DNA of 64,000 bases from Paraburkholderia sp. ZP32-5 (GCF_021390495.1 NZ_JAJEJP010000001.1:372001-436000), one strand, 5' to 3'; shown: positions 18,101 to 26,950, counted from the stretch's first letter. Translations and numbers: made by a program. Notes: generated by a model not told the origin, from the letters alone.

Positions 18101-18913
18101 CTAGTTTTTCGGTGTGCGCAGCGCGACGAAGTTCGTGACCCGCCGCGCGCCGGCCGCCTTCAGCGTATGCGCGATCGCTTCGAGCGTCGCGCCGCTCGTC
18201 ATCACGTCGTCGACGATGCCGACGTGCAGCCCACGCACCGCGTGCGCGACGCGAAACGCGCGGCCGACGTTCTGCCGGCGCGCTTCGAGATCGAGCTGCG
18301 ACTGCGGCGCGGTATCGAGCGAGCGCTCCAGCAGCGTCGCGTCGCCGCGCACGCCGAGTGCGCGGGCGAGCGGTTTGGCGATCTGCCAGGCCTGGTTGTA
18401 GCCGCGCGCGGCAAGGCGGCGGCTGGCGAGCGGCACCGGCGCGATTACATCGGGCTGGCTGGCTTCATCCGGCGAGGCGTCCTGCGTGAGACGCGCGAGC
18501 CGTTGCGCGAAGTCGCGCGCGAGCATCAGGCGCGCGCGGAACTTGAGGCCGATCGCCAGTGTGTCGAGCGGCGCACGATAGTCGGCGAGCGCGAAGCTCG
18601 CGTCGAACGGCGGCGGTTCGGCCATGCAATCCACGCAGCGATACCGCGTACGAGCGGTCCAGCGCGACGCGGGCAGCGGCACCGCGCAGACGGTGCAGCG
18701 CAGTCGGCTCTCATTCCAGTAGGCTTCGTCGCAGCCGGCGCATAGCGTCGTCTGCGACAAATTGCCGCACAACGCGCAAAGATTCGGCAGCGCGACGTCC
18801 AGCACGCGCGGCCAGACCGAATTCAGGCCGCGCGCAAAACGCGCGACGTGATTGCGACAGGATGAAGAAAATGACTGGAATCGCACGAGTGGGTGCCGAG
18901 GCGAGCCGTTCAC
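18101..18913 (-). CDS. comF: ComF family phosphoribosyltransferase-like protein
   Basis: About 270 aa. ComF proteins combine an N-terminal zinc-ribbon-like part (LCALCGNLSQTTLCAGCDEAY, given as LCALCGN and LCAGCDEAY; CTVCAVPL; YRCVDCM) with a type I PRTase fold (GIVDDVMTSGATLEAIAHTL). In several species it takes part in DNA uptake for transformation. The start is uncertain: GTG at 18913, GTG at 18886, or GTG at 18967, the last with a GGGGA just upstream but only 2 bp from the divergent bioC start. comF and comM in the same window are both competence-associated. Confidence 0.85.
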   Translation of the reverse strand: MNGSPRHPLVRFQSFSSSCRNHVARFARGLNSVWPRVLDVALPNLCALCGNLSQTTLCAGCDEAYWNESRLRCTVCAVPLPASRWTARTRYRCVDCMAEPPPFDASFALADYRAPLDTLAIGLKFRARLMLARDFAQRLARLTQDASPDEASQPDVIAPVPLASRRLAARGYNQAWQIAKPLARALGVRGDATLLERSLDTAPQSQLDLEARRQNVGRAFRVAHAVRGLHVGIVDDVMTSGATLEAIAHTLKAAGARRVTNFVALRTPKN

Positions 18914-18969
18914 GATGAATGCGGGTAAGCGAACGAGTATACTTCGGGCTCTACGCCAGCACGACACTC

Positions 18970-19935
18970 ATGTCCCCAACATCCGCTCAATCTGGCCGTC
19001 CGGCCTATGATTCACGGCGCCTGAGGCGTATTTTCGACCGCCGCGCCGCCAGCTTCGACGAGGTTGCGTTCCTGCCGCGCGAGATCGCGCAACGCATGCG
19101 CGAGCGCCTCGATTACATCAAGGTGACACCCACGAGTGTGCTCGACGCCGGCTGCGGCGCGGGCGAAGACATCCCGGCATTGCGCGAACGTTTCCCCGAA
19201 GCGCCGGTGTTCGGCTCCGATCTGTCGCACGGCATGCTCAAGCGCGCGCTTCATCACGATGCCGGCGACACCAGCTGGCGGCGCTTTCTGCCCGCTTCGC
19301 TCGGCAAGGCGCTGGGCGCGCGCGGTCCGCGCTTCGCGCAGGCCGACTTCTCGGCGCTGCCGTTCGCGGCCGGCGCATTCGAATTCATCTGGTCCAATCT
19401 CGCGCTGCACTGGCATTCGCGGCCCGATCTCGTTTTTCCCGAATGGCAGCGGGTGCTGAAGGTGAACGGCCTGCTGATGTTCAGCACGCTCGGCCCCGAC
19501 ACGCTCAAGGAGTTGCGCGGCGCCTACGCGGAGATCGAGGCGGCGCACGGCGTCGCATCGCGCAAACATGTGATCGACTTCGTCGATATGCATGATCTCG
19601 GCGACATGCTCGTCGAGGCCGGCTTCGAGATCCCGGTGATGGACCAGGAAACACTGACGATCACCTATAAGTCGCCCGAGTCGCTGCTCGCGGATGTGCG
19701 CCGCTGGGGCGCGTATCCGTTCGAGCGCGAGGCGGCCGAGGGCGCTGTCGCCCGCAGGCTGCACAAGGCTTTGCTCGCCGCGCTCGAAGCGCGCCGGCGC
19801 GCCGACGGCACGATCGCGCTGACCTTCGAAGTGATCTACGGGCATGCATGGAAGGCGGTGCCGCGCACCACGGCCGAAGGGCATGGAATCGTGCGGATCG
19901 AGGACATCGGACGCGGACCGGGCAGGCGTGGTTAG
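18970..19935 (+). CDS. bioC: Class I SAM methyltransferase, probable malonyl-ACP O-methyltransferase BioC
   Basis: 321 aa. BioC methylates malonyl-ACP so that fatty-acid synthesis can build the pimeloyl precursor of biotin. Seen: FDRRAASFDEVAFLPREIA (BioC-like start), SAM motif I VLDAGCGAGEDIPALRERF, FIWSNLALHWHSRPD and MFSTLGPDTLKELR, which is characteristic of BioC. The ATG at 18970 sits beside the divergent comF start. No other bio gene is present, so the function rests on the motifs. Confidence 0.82.
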   Translation: MSPTSAQSGRPAYDSRRLRRIFDRRAASFDEVAFLPREIAQRMRERLDYIKVTPTSVLDAGCGAGEDIPALRERFPEAPVFGSDLSHGMLKRALHHDAGDTSWRRFLPASLGKALGARGPRFAQADFSALPFAAGAFEFIWSNLALHWHSRPDLVFPEWQRVLKVNGLLMFSTLGPDTLKELRGAYAEIEAAHGVASRKHVIDFVDMHDLGDMLVEAGFEIPVMDQETLTITYKSPESLLADVRRWGAYPFEREAAEGAVARRLHKALLAALEARRRADGTIALTFEVIYGHAWKAVPRTTAEGHGIVRIEDIGRGPGRRG

Positions 19936-20316
19936 CGCACTGGCGCATGTCGCCGGCTGAATGGCTGGCCGCGATGGCGGTGTTGCGCAGGCGGTAAAGA
20001 TGACATCCGTTATGCCTGGGATTTGCCCTCCGAAAGACCCGCAAAACGCCAGGCAAAATGGCGCGAAGGCTTGTCGCACCTGGCTTGTGGGCCAATCGGG
20101 GCTTGCTTGTCGATGCTATGGATCGCGCCTATAATGCGTCAGTTTGTCGGCCCGGAGGTCCCACATTTGGGGTGGCAGGCACAGCACGCAGGCTGCAATA
20201 TGACGTGATGCGGTAAGGGTTGGCGCGGTCGCTGAAGATGGCAGAAGCGGCGGCCGTGAGGTGCATCCGGAAGTAGAAGAAGGCAGACCGGGCGCGGCAA
20301 TTCGCGGGAGGCAGCG
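19936..20316 (+). other. Intergenic region with cox operon promoter
   Basis: 381 bp without a credible gene. It contains the promoter at 20107-20135 and a leader of about 175 nt before the DUF2244 gene, whose ribosome site is GGGAGG. Confidence 0.6.
20107..20135 (+). promoter_or_regulatory. Sigma-70 promoter of the cox cluster
   Basis: TTGTCG (20107-20112), 17-bp spacer, TATAAT (20130-20135). It predicts transcription from about 20142. Confidence 0.65.
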
Positions 20317-20793
20317 ATGGGGGCATCAGATCATCTGCTGGCGGGTTCGGAGCCGGTCCTGAAGGACTGGACCATGAAGCGCAACTGTTCGATGTCGCCG
20401 CGGCAGTTCGTCTGTCTGTACGTGTCGCTTGCGTTGTTCTCGTTGGCAATTGCTTTCATGCTGGTTCTGGTCGGTGCCTGGCTGGTGTTGCCGTTCACCG
20501 GAATCGAGTTGCTGACGGTAGGTATCGCGTTTGCAATCTATGCGCGTCATGCTGTCGATTACGAACGCATCCGGTTGTTTCCCAACCGGCTCGTGATCGA
20601 GCAGGTCAGCGCCGAGCAGATTACGCAGTTCGAATTCAATCCGCGCTGGGTGCGGATAGAGCCGGGCGCAACGCCGCGCGAGCAGATCAAACTGGTCTCG
20701 CGCGGGCAGACGATCATGATCGGGCAACATCTCGCGCAGAATCGGCGCGCGCAGTTCGCAGGGGAGCTGCGCATGTGGCTGGCACGTTGTTAG
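20317..20793 (+). CDS. DUF2244 domain membrane protein
   Basis: 158 aa. It has two adjacent transmembrane helices (about residues 35-75: LYVSLALFSLAIAFMLVLV and VLPFTGIELLTVGIAFAIYA), followed by a soluble beta-rich part. It belongs to the DUF2244 family, of unknown function, found directly upstream of cytochrome oxidase genes in Burkholderiaceae and in alpha-proteobacteria. Position as first gene after the cox promoter suggests a role in the oxidase or its biogenesis; this is inference. Confidence 0.85.
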   Translation: MGASDHLLAGSEPVLKDWTMKRNCSMSPRQFVCLYVSLALFSLAIAFMLVLVGAWLVLPFTGIELLTVGIAFAIYARHAVDYERIRLFPNRLVIEQVSAEQITQFEFNPRWVRIEPGATPREQIKLVSRGQTIMIGQHLAQNRRAQFAGELRMWLARC

Positions 20794-20861
20794 TTGGTGC
20801 CGGGCACGCGGGGTTCAAGGGGGCGCGCGAGATATGCTGCCAGCGGGGTCGAGGGGTTTGA

Positions 20862-22487
20862 ATGGAAAATTTGGGTAAGGAAGCTATGAAAACAATCAAG
20901 CGAGCGCTCACGAGCGTGCTGGCGATGAGCGGACTGCTTTTCGCCGGCGCCGCCCTGGCAGTGGGCGATGCTCCCGGCGGCCCCGCCGTCAATGCGATCA
21001 ATCTCCAGCCGCCTGCATCGAGAATCGCTGAGGAGCTGTTCAGCCTCCATATGTTCATGCTGCTGCTTTGCACCGTGATCTTCGTCGGTGTGTTCGCAGT
21101 GATGTTCTATTCGATCTTTGCTCACCGCAAATCGAAAGGCCACAAGGCAGCCAATTTCCACGAAAGCACCACCGTTGAAATCATCTGGACGATCGTGCCG
21201 TTCGTCATCGTCGTGCTGATGGCGCTGCCCGCCACCAAGGCCGTCGTCGCGATGAAAGACACGTCCAACGCCGACCTCACGATCAAGGTCACCGGCTACC
21301 AGTGGAAGTGGGGCTACGACTACGTGAAGGGTCCGGGCGAAGGCATCAACTTCCTGTCCACGCTCGCCACGCCGCGCGCCGAGACCGAAGGCCGCCAGCC
21401 GATCTCCACGCTTTATCTGCAGGAAGTCGACAACCCGCTCGTGGTGCCGGTCGACAAGAAAATCCGCATCATCACCACCGCGAACGACGTAGTCCACTCC
21501 TGGTACGTGCCGGCCTTCGGCGTGAAGCAGGACGCGATTCCGGGCTTCGTGCGCGACACGTGGTTCAAGGCTAACCGCGTCGGCACGTTCCGCGGCTTCT
21601 GTACCGAGCTGTGCGGCAAGGAACACGCGTTCATGCCGGTCGTCGTCGAAGTGCTGTCCGCTGACGACTACGCGAAGTGGGTCGACGTACAGAAGAAGAA
21701 AATGGCCGCCGGCCAGGACGATCCGAACAAGACTTACACGATGGCCGAGCTGATGGAGCGCGGCGGCAAGGTCTACGCGGCTAACTGCGCGGTCTGCCAC
21801 CAGCCGACCGGCAAGGGCGCGGGTGCATTCCCGGCGCTCGACGGCAGCAAGATCGCCAACGGTCCGATCGCGCAGCACGTGAGCCTCGTGTTGAAGGGCA
21901 AGAACGCAATGCCTTCGTGGGCGCCGACGCTGAACGACGTCGAGATCGCTTCGGTGATCACGTACGAACGTAACTCGTGGGGCAACCACACCGGCGACAT
22001 TCTGCAGCCGAAGCAGGTCGCGGACGCACGCAACGGCAAGCTGCCGGAAGGCGGCGACCATCTAGCCGACGCCGGCGCTGCCGCCAGCGGTGCTGCCGAG
22101 GCATCGGGCGCGGAAGCAGCGTCCGCAGCACCGGCTGCATCGGATAACGCGGCGGCCTCGAACAGCGCCGCGGCGCTGCCGGCCAGTGTCTACTTCGAAA
22201 CCGGCAAGAGCACGCTGCCGACCGACGCGAAAGCGGTGGTCGACGCCGCCGCCGCGTATGCGAAGGCGCATCCGGATGCGAAATTCACGCTGTCGGGCTT
22301 CACCGACGCCACCGGTTCGGCCGATCAGAACGCGAAGCTCGCGAAAGATCGCGCGGAAGCCGTGCGCGACGCGCTGAAGGCGGCCGGCATCGCCGAAGAC
22401 CATATTATTTTGAAGAAGCCGGAAACGATCACGGGCGGCACCGACGCGAAGGAAGCCCGGCGTGTACAGATCAGCCCGGCGGCCTGA
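20862..22487 (+). CDS. coxB: Cytochrome c oxidase subunit II with cytochrome c and OmpA-like domains
   Basis: 541 aa, much longer than classic subunit II (about 250-300). Order: signal peptide; two transmembrane helices (about 60-85 and 105-125); the CuA domain with HSWYVPAFGVKQDAIPGF and the ligand cluster FCTELCGKEHAFM; a cytochrome c domain with heme motif CAVCH at 309-313; an Ala/Ser-rich linker (about 400-440); and an OmpA/MotB-like domain from residue 441 (SVYFETGKSTLPTDAKAVV, LSGFTDATGSADQNAKLAKDRA, ARRVQISP). CuA accepts electrons and passes them to heme a. Subunit II with fused cytochrome c is the caa3 layout; the OmpA-like end is unusual. A start at 20886 (MKTIKRALTS) is equally possible. 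Confidence 0.95.
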   Translation: MENLGKEAMKTIKRALTSVLAMSGLLFAGAALAVGDAPGGPAVNAINLQPPASRIAEELFSLHMFMLLLCTVIFVGVFAVMFYSIFAHRKSKGHKAANFHESTTVEIIWTIVPFVIVVLMALPATKAVVAMKDTSNADLTIKVTGYQWKWGYDYVKGPGEGINFLSTLATPRAETEGRQPISTLYLQEVDNPLVVPVDKKIRIITTANDVVHSWYVPAFGVKQDAIPGFVRDTWFKANRVGTFRGFCTELCGKEHAFMPVVVEVLSADDYAKWVDVQKKKMAAGQDDPNKTYTMAELMERGGKVYAANCAVCHQPTGKGAGAFPALDGSKIANGPIAQHVSLVLKGKNAMPSWAPTLNDVEIASVITYERNSWGNHTGDILQPKQVADARNGKLPEGGDHLADAGAAASGAAEASGAEAASAAPAASDNAAASNSAAALPASVYFETGKSTLPTDAKAVVDAAAAYAKAHPDAKFTLSGFTDATGSADQNAKLAKDRAEAVRDALKAAGIAEDHIILKKPETITGGTDAKEARRVQISPAA

Positions 22488-22531
22488 CGTGTTCATGGTC
22501 AGCATCGCAGAATTCGCTTTAGGAGATTGTC

Positions 22532-24145
22532 ATGTCTAGCATCGGACACGATGTAGTTGCGGGCCACGAGCACGTGCACGGCGACCATGCCCACGAAACG
22601 CCGCACGGCTGGCGTCGCTGGCTGTTCGCAACCAACCACAAGGACATCGGGACGCTGTACCTGATCTTCTCGTTCACCATGTTCCTGTCTGGGGGCGTGA
22701 TGGCGCTGATGATCCGTGCCGAGCTGTTCGAACCGGGTCTGCAGATCATGCGCCCCGAGTTCTTCAACCAGCTGACCACCATGCACGGGCTGATCATGGT
22801 GTTCGGCGCGATCATGCCGGCGTTCGTCGGCTTCGCGAACTGGATGGTGCCGCTGCAGATCGGCGCATCGGACATGGCCTTCGCGCGGATGAACAACTTC
22901 AGCTTCTGGCTGCTGCCGGTCGCCGCGATCCTGCTGGTCGGTTCGTTCTTCGCACCGGGCGGCGCGACCGCCGCGGGCTGGACGCTGTACGCGCCGCTCT
23001 CCACGCAGATGGGCCCGGGCATGGACTTCGCGATTTTCGCGATCCACTTGATGGGTGCTTCGTCGATCATGGGCGGCATCAACATCGTCGTGACGATCCT
23101 GAACATGCGCGCACCCGGCCTCACGCTGATGAAGATGCCGATGTTCGTGTGGACCTGGCTGATCACCGCGTACCTGCTGATCGCCGTGATGCCGGTGCTG
23201 GCGGGCGCGATCACGATGGTGCTGTTCGATCGCCACTTCGGCACGTCGTTCTTCAACGCGGCAGGCGGCGGCGACCCGGTCATGTACCAGCACATCTTCT
23301 GGTTCTTCGGGCACCCCGAGGTGTACATCATGATCTTGCCGGCGTTCGGGATCGTGTCGCAGGTGATTCCGGCGTTCTCGCGCAAGCCGCTGTTCGGCTA
23401 TAGCTCGATGGTGTACGCGACGGCATCGATCGCGATCCTGTCGTTCATGGTCTGGGCGCACCACATGTTCGTCACCGGTATGCCGGTCACGGGTCAGCTG
23501 TTCTTCATGTACGCGACGATGCTGATCGCGGTGCCGACCGGCGTGAAGGTGTTCAACTGGGTCGCGACGATGTGGCGCGGTTCGCTGTCGTTCGAAACGC
23601 CGATGCTGTTCGCGATCGGCTTCCTGATCGTGTTCACGTTCGGTGGCCTGTCCGGCCTGATGCTCGCGATGGCGCCGCTCGATATCCAGTATCACGGTAC
23701 CTATTTCGTGGTCGCGCACTTCCACTACGTGCTGGTGGCGGGGTCGCTGTTCGGGCTCTTCTCCGGGTGGTACTACTGGTCGCCGAAATGGACCGGCTGG
23801 ATGTACAACGAAACGCGCGGCAAGATCCACTTCTGGGCGTCGATGATCTTCTTCAATCTCGCGTTCCTGCCGATGCACTTCGTCGGTCTGGCCGGCATGC
23901 CGCGTCGTTATGCGGACTACCCGGCACAGTTCACCGACTGGAACCAGGTGATCTCGATCGGCGCGTTTGGCTTCGGTCTGTCGCAGGTCTACTTCCTGTT
24001 CGCAGTGGCGCTGCCGGCCTACCGTGGCGGTGGTGAGCTCGAGAAAGCGGGCGACAAGCCGTGGGACGGCGCAACCGGTCTCGAGTGGACCGTGCCGAGC
24101 CCGGCTCCGTTCCACACGTTCGAGCATCCGCCGACCGTCGAGTAA
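22532..24145 (+). CDS. ctaD: Cytochrome c oxidase subunit I
   Basis: 537 aa, about 12 transmembrane helices. It is the catalytic subunit with heme a and the heme a3-CuB centre, which reduces oxygen and pumps protons. Ligand and pathway motifs: TTMHGLIMVFGAIMP (low-spin heme His), WFFGHPEVYIMILP (CuB His with the cross-linked Tyr), VWAHHMFVTG (CuB His pair) and YFVVAHFHYVLVAGS (heme a3/a His). A good ribosome site (AGGAG) precedes the ATG at 22532, 44 bp after coxB. Confidence 0.98.
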   Translation: MSSIGHDVVAGHEHVHGDHAHETPHGWRRWLFATNHKDIGTLYLIFSFTMFLSGGVMALMIRAELFEPGLQIMRPEFFNQLTTMHGLIMVFGAIMPAFVGFANWMVPLQIGASDMAFARMNNFSFWLLPVAAILLVGSFFAPGGATAAGWTLYAPLSTQMGPGMDFAIFAIHLMGASSIMGGINIVVTILNMRAPGLTLMKMPMFVWTWLITAYLLIAVMPVLAGAITMVLFDRHFGTSFFNAAGGGDPVMYQHIFWFFGHPEVYIMILPAFGIVSQVIPAFSRKPLFGYSSMVYATASIAILSFMVWAHHMFVTGMPVTGQLFFMYATMLIAVPTGVKVFNWVATMWRGSLSFETPMLFAIGFLIVFTFGGLSGLMLAMAPLDIQYHGTYFVVAHFHYVLVAGSLFGLFSGWYYWSPKWTGWMYNETRGKIHFWASMIFFNLAFLPMHFVGLAGMPRRYADYPAQFTDWNQVISIGAFGFGLSQVYFLFAVALPAYRGGGELEKAGDKPWDGATGLEWTVPSPAPFHTFEHPPTVE

Positions 24146-24281
24146 GTCTTTTCCGGCGAAGTGCCGGGTTCCGTCGGCGCGGCACGCTGCTGACGGAATC
24201 GGGCGCTTCGCTGGTAGCCGTCAACCCGGCGGCCTCGCGCCAGTCGGGAACAGTATTCAGAATGTCGAGCATGAGTCGAGC

Positions 24282-24416
24282 ATGACCCGCAATTCACAGG
24301 AAAGACGTACGCCGGAGCAGATTCGCGCGGGCAACAAGCGCATCGGTCTGGTGATGTTCGCGATTGCGGCGATGTTCTTCGTGGCCATCGTGGTCAAGCA
24401 GTACTGGTTCAGCTAA
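24282..24416 (+). CDS. Cytochrome oxidase small assembly protein
   Basis: 44 aa: a basic N-terminus (MTRNSQERRTPEQIRAGNKR) and one transmembrane helix (IGLVMFAIAAMFFVAIVV). Small single-helix proteins of this kind sit between ctaD and ctaG in beta-proteobacterial cox clusters and are annotated as oxidase assembly factors. It fits that position: 136 bp after ctaD and 41 bp before ctaG. The exact function is not established from sequence. Confidence 0.8.
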   Translation: MTRNSQERRTPEQIRAGNKRIGLVMFAIAAMFFVAIVVKQYWFS

Positions 24417-24457
24417 AGCAGCCGTCGTAGTCCGTTGCAGGTTTGTTGAGGATTCAG

Positions 24458-25057
24458 ATGTCGACGCAACCGCCGGCCGAGGCCGACCGCTCTTTCAACC
24501 GTTCGATGCTGATCAAGCTGTTCGTCGTCGCGCTGATGATGTTCGGTTTTGGCTTCGCGCTGGTGCCGATGTATCGAGCGATCTGCAAGATTTCCGGCGT
24601 CAACAACCTCGTGCAGCGTGATACGACTGCGCGCGAGGCGAAGAACACGCAGGTCGACATGAGCCGCACGATTTCGATCGAATTCGATGCGAACGCGCGC
24701 GGCCTGTTGGGTTTCAAGCCGCAGCAACGTAGCCTCGATGTGCATCCGGGCGAAGTGACGACGGTGATGTATGAGGTCAGCAACGAACAGCCGCGCACGG
24801 TTCGCGCGCAGGCGATTCCGAGCTACGCGCCGAAGCAGGCAACCGAGTACTTCAGGAAGATCGAGTGTTTCTGCTTCACGCAGCAGACGTTGAGCGCGAA
24901 CGAGACCAGGCGGATGCCGGTGGTGTTCGTGGTCGACCCGAAGTTGCCGAAGGACGTGAAAACGATCACGTTGTCGTACACGTTCTTCGAAATGAACACG
25001 CCGGCGGCGGCGAGCGCCGACGAAGCGGTGCCCGAGGCCAAGGCGACGAACGGTTAA
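24458..25057 (+). CDS. ctaG: Cytochrome c oxidase assembly protein CtaG (Cox11)
   Basis: 199 aa. CtaG/Cox11 delivers copper to the CuB site of subunit I. It has one N-terminal transmembrane helix (about 20-40, LIKLFVVALMMFGFGFALVP) and a periplasmic immunoglobulin-like domain with the copper motif IECFCFTQQTL (CFCF). The ATG at 24458 follows TTGAGGATTCAG; an upstream in-frame codon would add five residues. A DUF2970 gene follows. Confidence 0.96.
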   Translation: MSTQPPAEADRSFNRSMLIKLFVVALMMFGFGFALVPMYRAICKISGVNNLVQRDTTAREAKNTQVDMSRTISIEFDANARGLLGFKPQQRSLDVHPGEVTTVMYEVSNEQPRTVRAQAIPSYAPKQATEYFRKIECFCFTQQTLSANETRRMPVVFVVDPKLPKDVKTITLSYTFFEMNTPAAASADEAVPEAKATNG

Positions 25058-25069
25058 CGCAGGCGCGGC

Positions 25070-25105
25070 GGCAGCCGCAACCGCAGCGGCAGCCGCAACC
25101 GCAGC
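25070..25105. repeat. 18-bp perfect tandem repeat, two copies
   Basis: The unit GGCAGCCGCAACCGCAGC occurs twice in direct succession between ctaG and the DUF2970 gene, 13 bp after the ctaG stop. Confidence 0.85.
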
Positions 25106-25178
25106 GGCGGTGAGTCCCGCGAAACCGGTTTGACGGCGAGAGCCGCGAACGAAGCAAGACCAGGGGAAACGAAGCGAA

Positions 25179-25400
25179 ATGATCGATAACGGCGGCGAGA
25201 AAAGCGGCAGCCCGCGCAAGAGCAGTTTCGGTCAGTCGATGCGCGCGGTGTTCTGGTCGTTTTTCGGCGTGCGCAAGCGCCGCGATCTGGAGGCCGATGC
25301 CACGCAGCTCAATCCGCTGCATGTGATCCTGGCCGCATTGATCGGTGCCGCGATCTTTATCGGCGTGCTGATTCTGGTTGTGCGAGTCGTGGTCGGTTGA
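25179..25400 (+). CDS. DUF2970 small membrane protein
   Basis: 73 aa with one C-terminal transmembrane helix (ILAALIGAAIFIGVLILVV). The motif RAVFWSFFGVRKRRDLE and NPLHVILAALIGA mark the DUF2970 family, regularly encoded between ctaG and the subunit III gene in beta- and gamma-proteobacteria. Function unknown; its position suggests a minor oxidase subunit or assembly factor. Confidence 0.85.
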   Translation: MIDNGGEKSGSPRKSSFGQSMRAVFWSFFGVRKRRDLEADATQLNPLHVILAALIGAAIFIGVLILVVRVVVG

Positions 25401-25564
25401 CACGTTCTTCAGTGCCCGGGCCAGCTTGAAGCGAGGCCCGCGCGGGTAGTACCTGGGTCGCGCAGCAAGGCCCAAGAATTAGAGTGAAGCGGTGCGGTAT
25501 CGACGCGCCGCCGAAGATACAGCCGGAGATTCCGGAACAACTGGACTGAAGTGGAGAATCAAGA

Positions 25565-26422
25565 ATGAGCGGTCAAAACGAGAGCCCGTACTATTTCGTA
25601 CCGCATCCGTCGCGGCATCCGATCAGCGCCGCTACCGGGTTGCTGGTCATGCTCGGATCGCTTGCGGCCTGGATCAACGACCAGAGTTGGGGGCCGATCG
25701 GCGTCTTCGTGGGTTTGTTGTGGCTGCTCTTTACGCTGTGGCACTGGTTCGGCGACGCGATCGCGGAATCGGAAGGCGGTATGTACGGCAAGAACGTCGA
25801 CCGTTCGTACCGCTGGAGCATGAGCTGGTTCATCTTCTCCGAAGTGATGTTCTTCGGTGCTTTCTTCGGCGCGCTGTTCTATGCGCGCGAAATTGCGCTG
25901 CATCAACTCGGTAGCCTCGATTACAAGCTGATCTGGCCGGATTTCTCGGCGGTGTGGCCGAACAACGGTCCGGCTGACCTCGTGTCGGCCTACAAGTCGA
26001 TGCAACCGTGGCCGGTGCCGACCATCAACACGGCGCTGCTGCTGTCGTCCGGCGCGACGCTGACGGTGTCGCACCATGCGCTGCGCGAGAATCATCGCCG
26101 CAAAGCGATCATCTGGCTGGCCGCTACGCTCGCGCTGGGGCTGTGCTTTCTGGTGCTGCAGGGCTTCGAATACTTCGCTGCGTACCACGAACAGAATCTG
26201 ACGCTGGCCTCGGGCATCTACGGTTCGACGTTCTTCCTGCTGACGGGCTTCCACGGTTTCCACGTGTTCCTCGGCGGCACGATGCTCGCGGTGGTGCTGG
26301 CGCGGATGATCCGCGGTCACTTCACGGCGGAGCATCACTTCGCGTTCGAAGGCGCGGCATGGTACTGGCACTTCGTCGACGTCGTGTGGCTCGGGCTGTA
26401 CGTCGTCGTGTACTGGCTGTAA
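25565..26422 (+). CDS. ctaE: Cytochrome c oxidase subunit III
   Basis: 285 aa, seven predicted transmembrane helices. Subunit III stabilises the catalytic subunit and helps proton uptake. Signatures: YYFVPHPSRHPISAA, WSMSWFIFSEVMFFGAFFGA, TGFHGFHVFLGGTML and WYWHFVDVVWLGLYVVVYWL. It ends in the conserved Trp-Leu. A terminator follows (26526-26559), so the downstream SURF1 genes may be a second transcription unit. Confidence 0.97.
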   Translation: MSGQNESPYYFVPHPSRHPISAATGLLVMLGSLAAWINDQSWGPIGVFVGLLWLLFTLWHWFGDAIAESEGGMYGKNVDRSYRWSMSWFIFSEVMFFGAFFGALFYAREIALHQLGSLDYKLIWPDFSAVWPNNGPADLVSAYKSMQPWPVPTINTALLLSSGATLTVSHHALRENHRRKAIIWLAATLALGLCFLVLQGFEYFAAYHEQNLTLASGIYGSTFFLLTGFHGFHVFLGGTMLAVVLARMIRGHFTAEHHFAFEGAAWYWHFVDVVWLGLYVVVYWL

Positions 26423-26740
26423 CGCAGTCAGACTCGCGCGCGCCGCATGGCCGGAACGCGCGCGGGCCGTTGGCGTGACGCTGTCCACGGCGGCGCCAAC
26501 GAGCAGGATGCAAGGATTGATGCAGCGCCGCCCTCGACCTGTCAGGGCGGCGTTTTGTTTGGTGACGTGGAAATCTTGCTGGCGGGGCGCCGGCTGTAGG
26601 ACGCGGATCGGGAAGGAGCGAGACTCATGCGCAGTGAAGCGATGCGCACTGAAGCGCGGTCTCACCAGCGTCAATACGACACTCGACGCGTCGTGCTCAG
26701 CGCGTCAGACTCGCACAGCACGACATTGGACCTCTGAGCT
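26423..26740. other. Intergenic region after ctaE
   Basis: 318 bp. It holds the ctaE terminator; nothing else gene-like is visible before the minus-strand twin-helix gene ends at 26741. Confidence 0.6.
26526..26559 (+). terminator. Rho-independent terminator after ctaE
   Basis: CGCCGCCCT-CGACCTGTC-AGGGCGGCG is a perfect 9-bp stem followed by TTTTGTTT. Confidence 0.9.
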
Positions 26741-26950
26741 TCAGCGTCCGTACGGAATGCCGGTCGATTGAATCCAGCCCATCCAGTGCGCGAACAGGAT
26801 GAACAGGAACAGCGAGATCGACAGGCCCACCCGCGTGGCGAGCGACCAGACCATCCGCTTGGTTTTGCCTCTGTCGTGCATCATGAAGTACAGCGCCGAC
26901 ACCATGCTGGCGATGATCAGAGCAAACGCAATGGGAACGATAATGTGCAT
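26741..26950 (-). CDS. Twin transmembrane protein (DUF2909 type)
   Basis: 69 aa consisting of two transmembrane helices (HIIVPIAFALIIASMVSALY and GLSISLFLFILFAHWMGWI) joined by a short basic loop (HDRGKTKRM). Such proteins lie between the subunit III and SURF1 genes in Burkholderiaceae. Here it is on the opposite strand, its start 111 bp from the divergent SURF1 start. Function unknown. The much longer in-frame reading upstream (to 27898) is antisense to SURF1 and rejected. Confidence 0.82.
   Translation of the reverse strand: MHIIVPIAFALIIASMVSALYFMMHDRGKTKRMVWSLATRVGLSISLFLFILFAHWMGWIQSTGIPYGR

Noticed and set aside
20023..20208. 61-codon plus-strand frame before the DUF2244 gene
   Set aside because: It runs across the cox promoter, has no ribosome site and no resemblance to a family.
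22499..24127. Long open frame (542 codons) antisense to ctaD
   Set aside because: It is rich in His, Arg, Asp and Glu, the typical mirror of a GC-rich membrane-protein gene, and shows no domain. The sense strand encodes an unmistakable subunit I.
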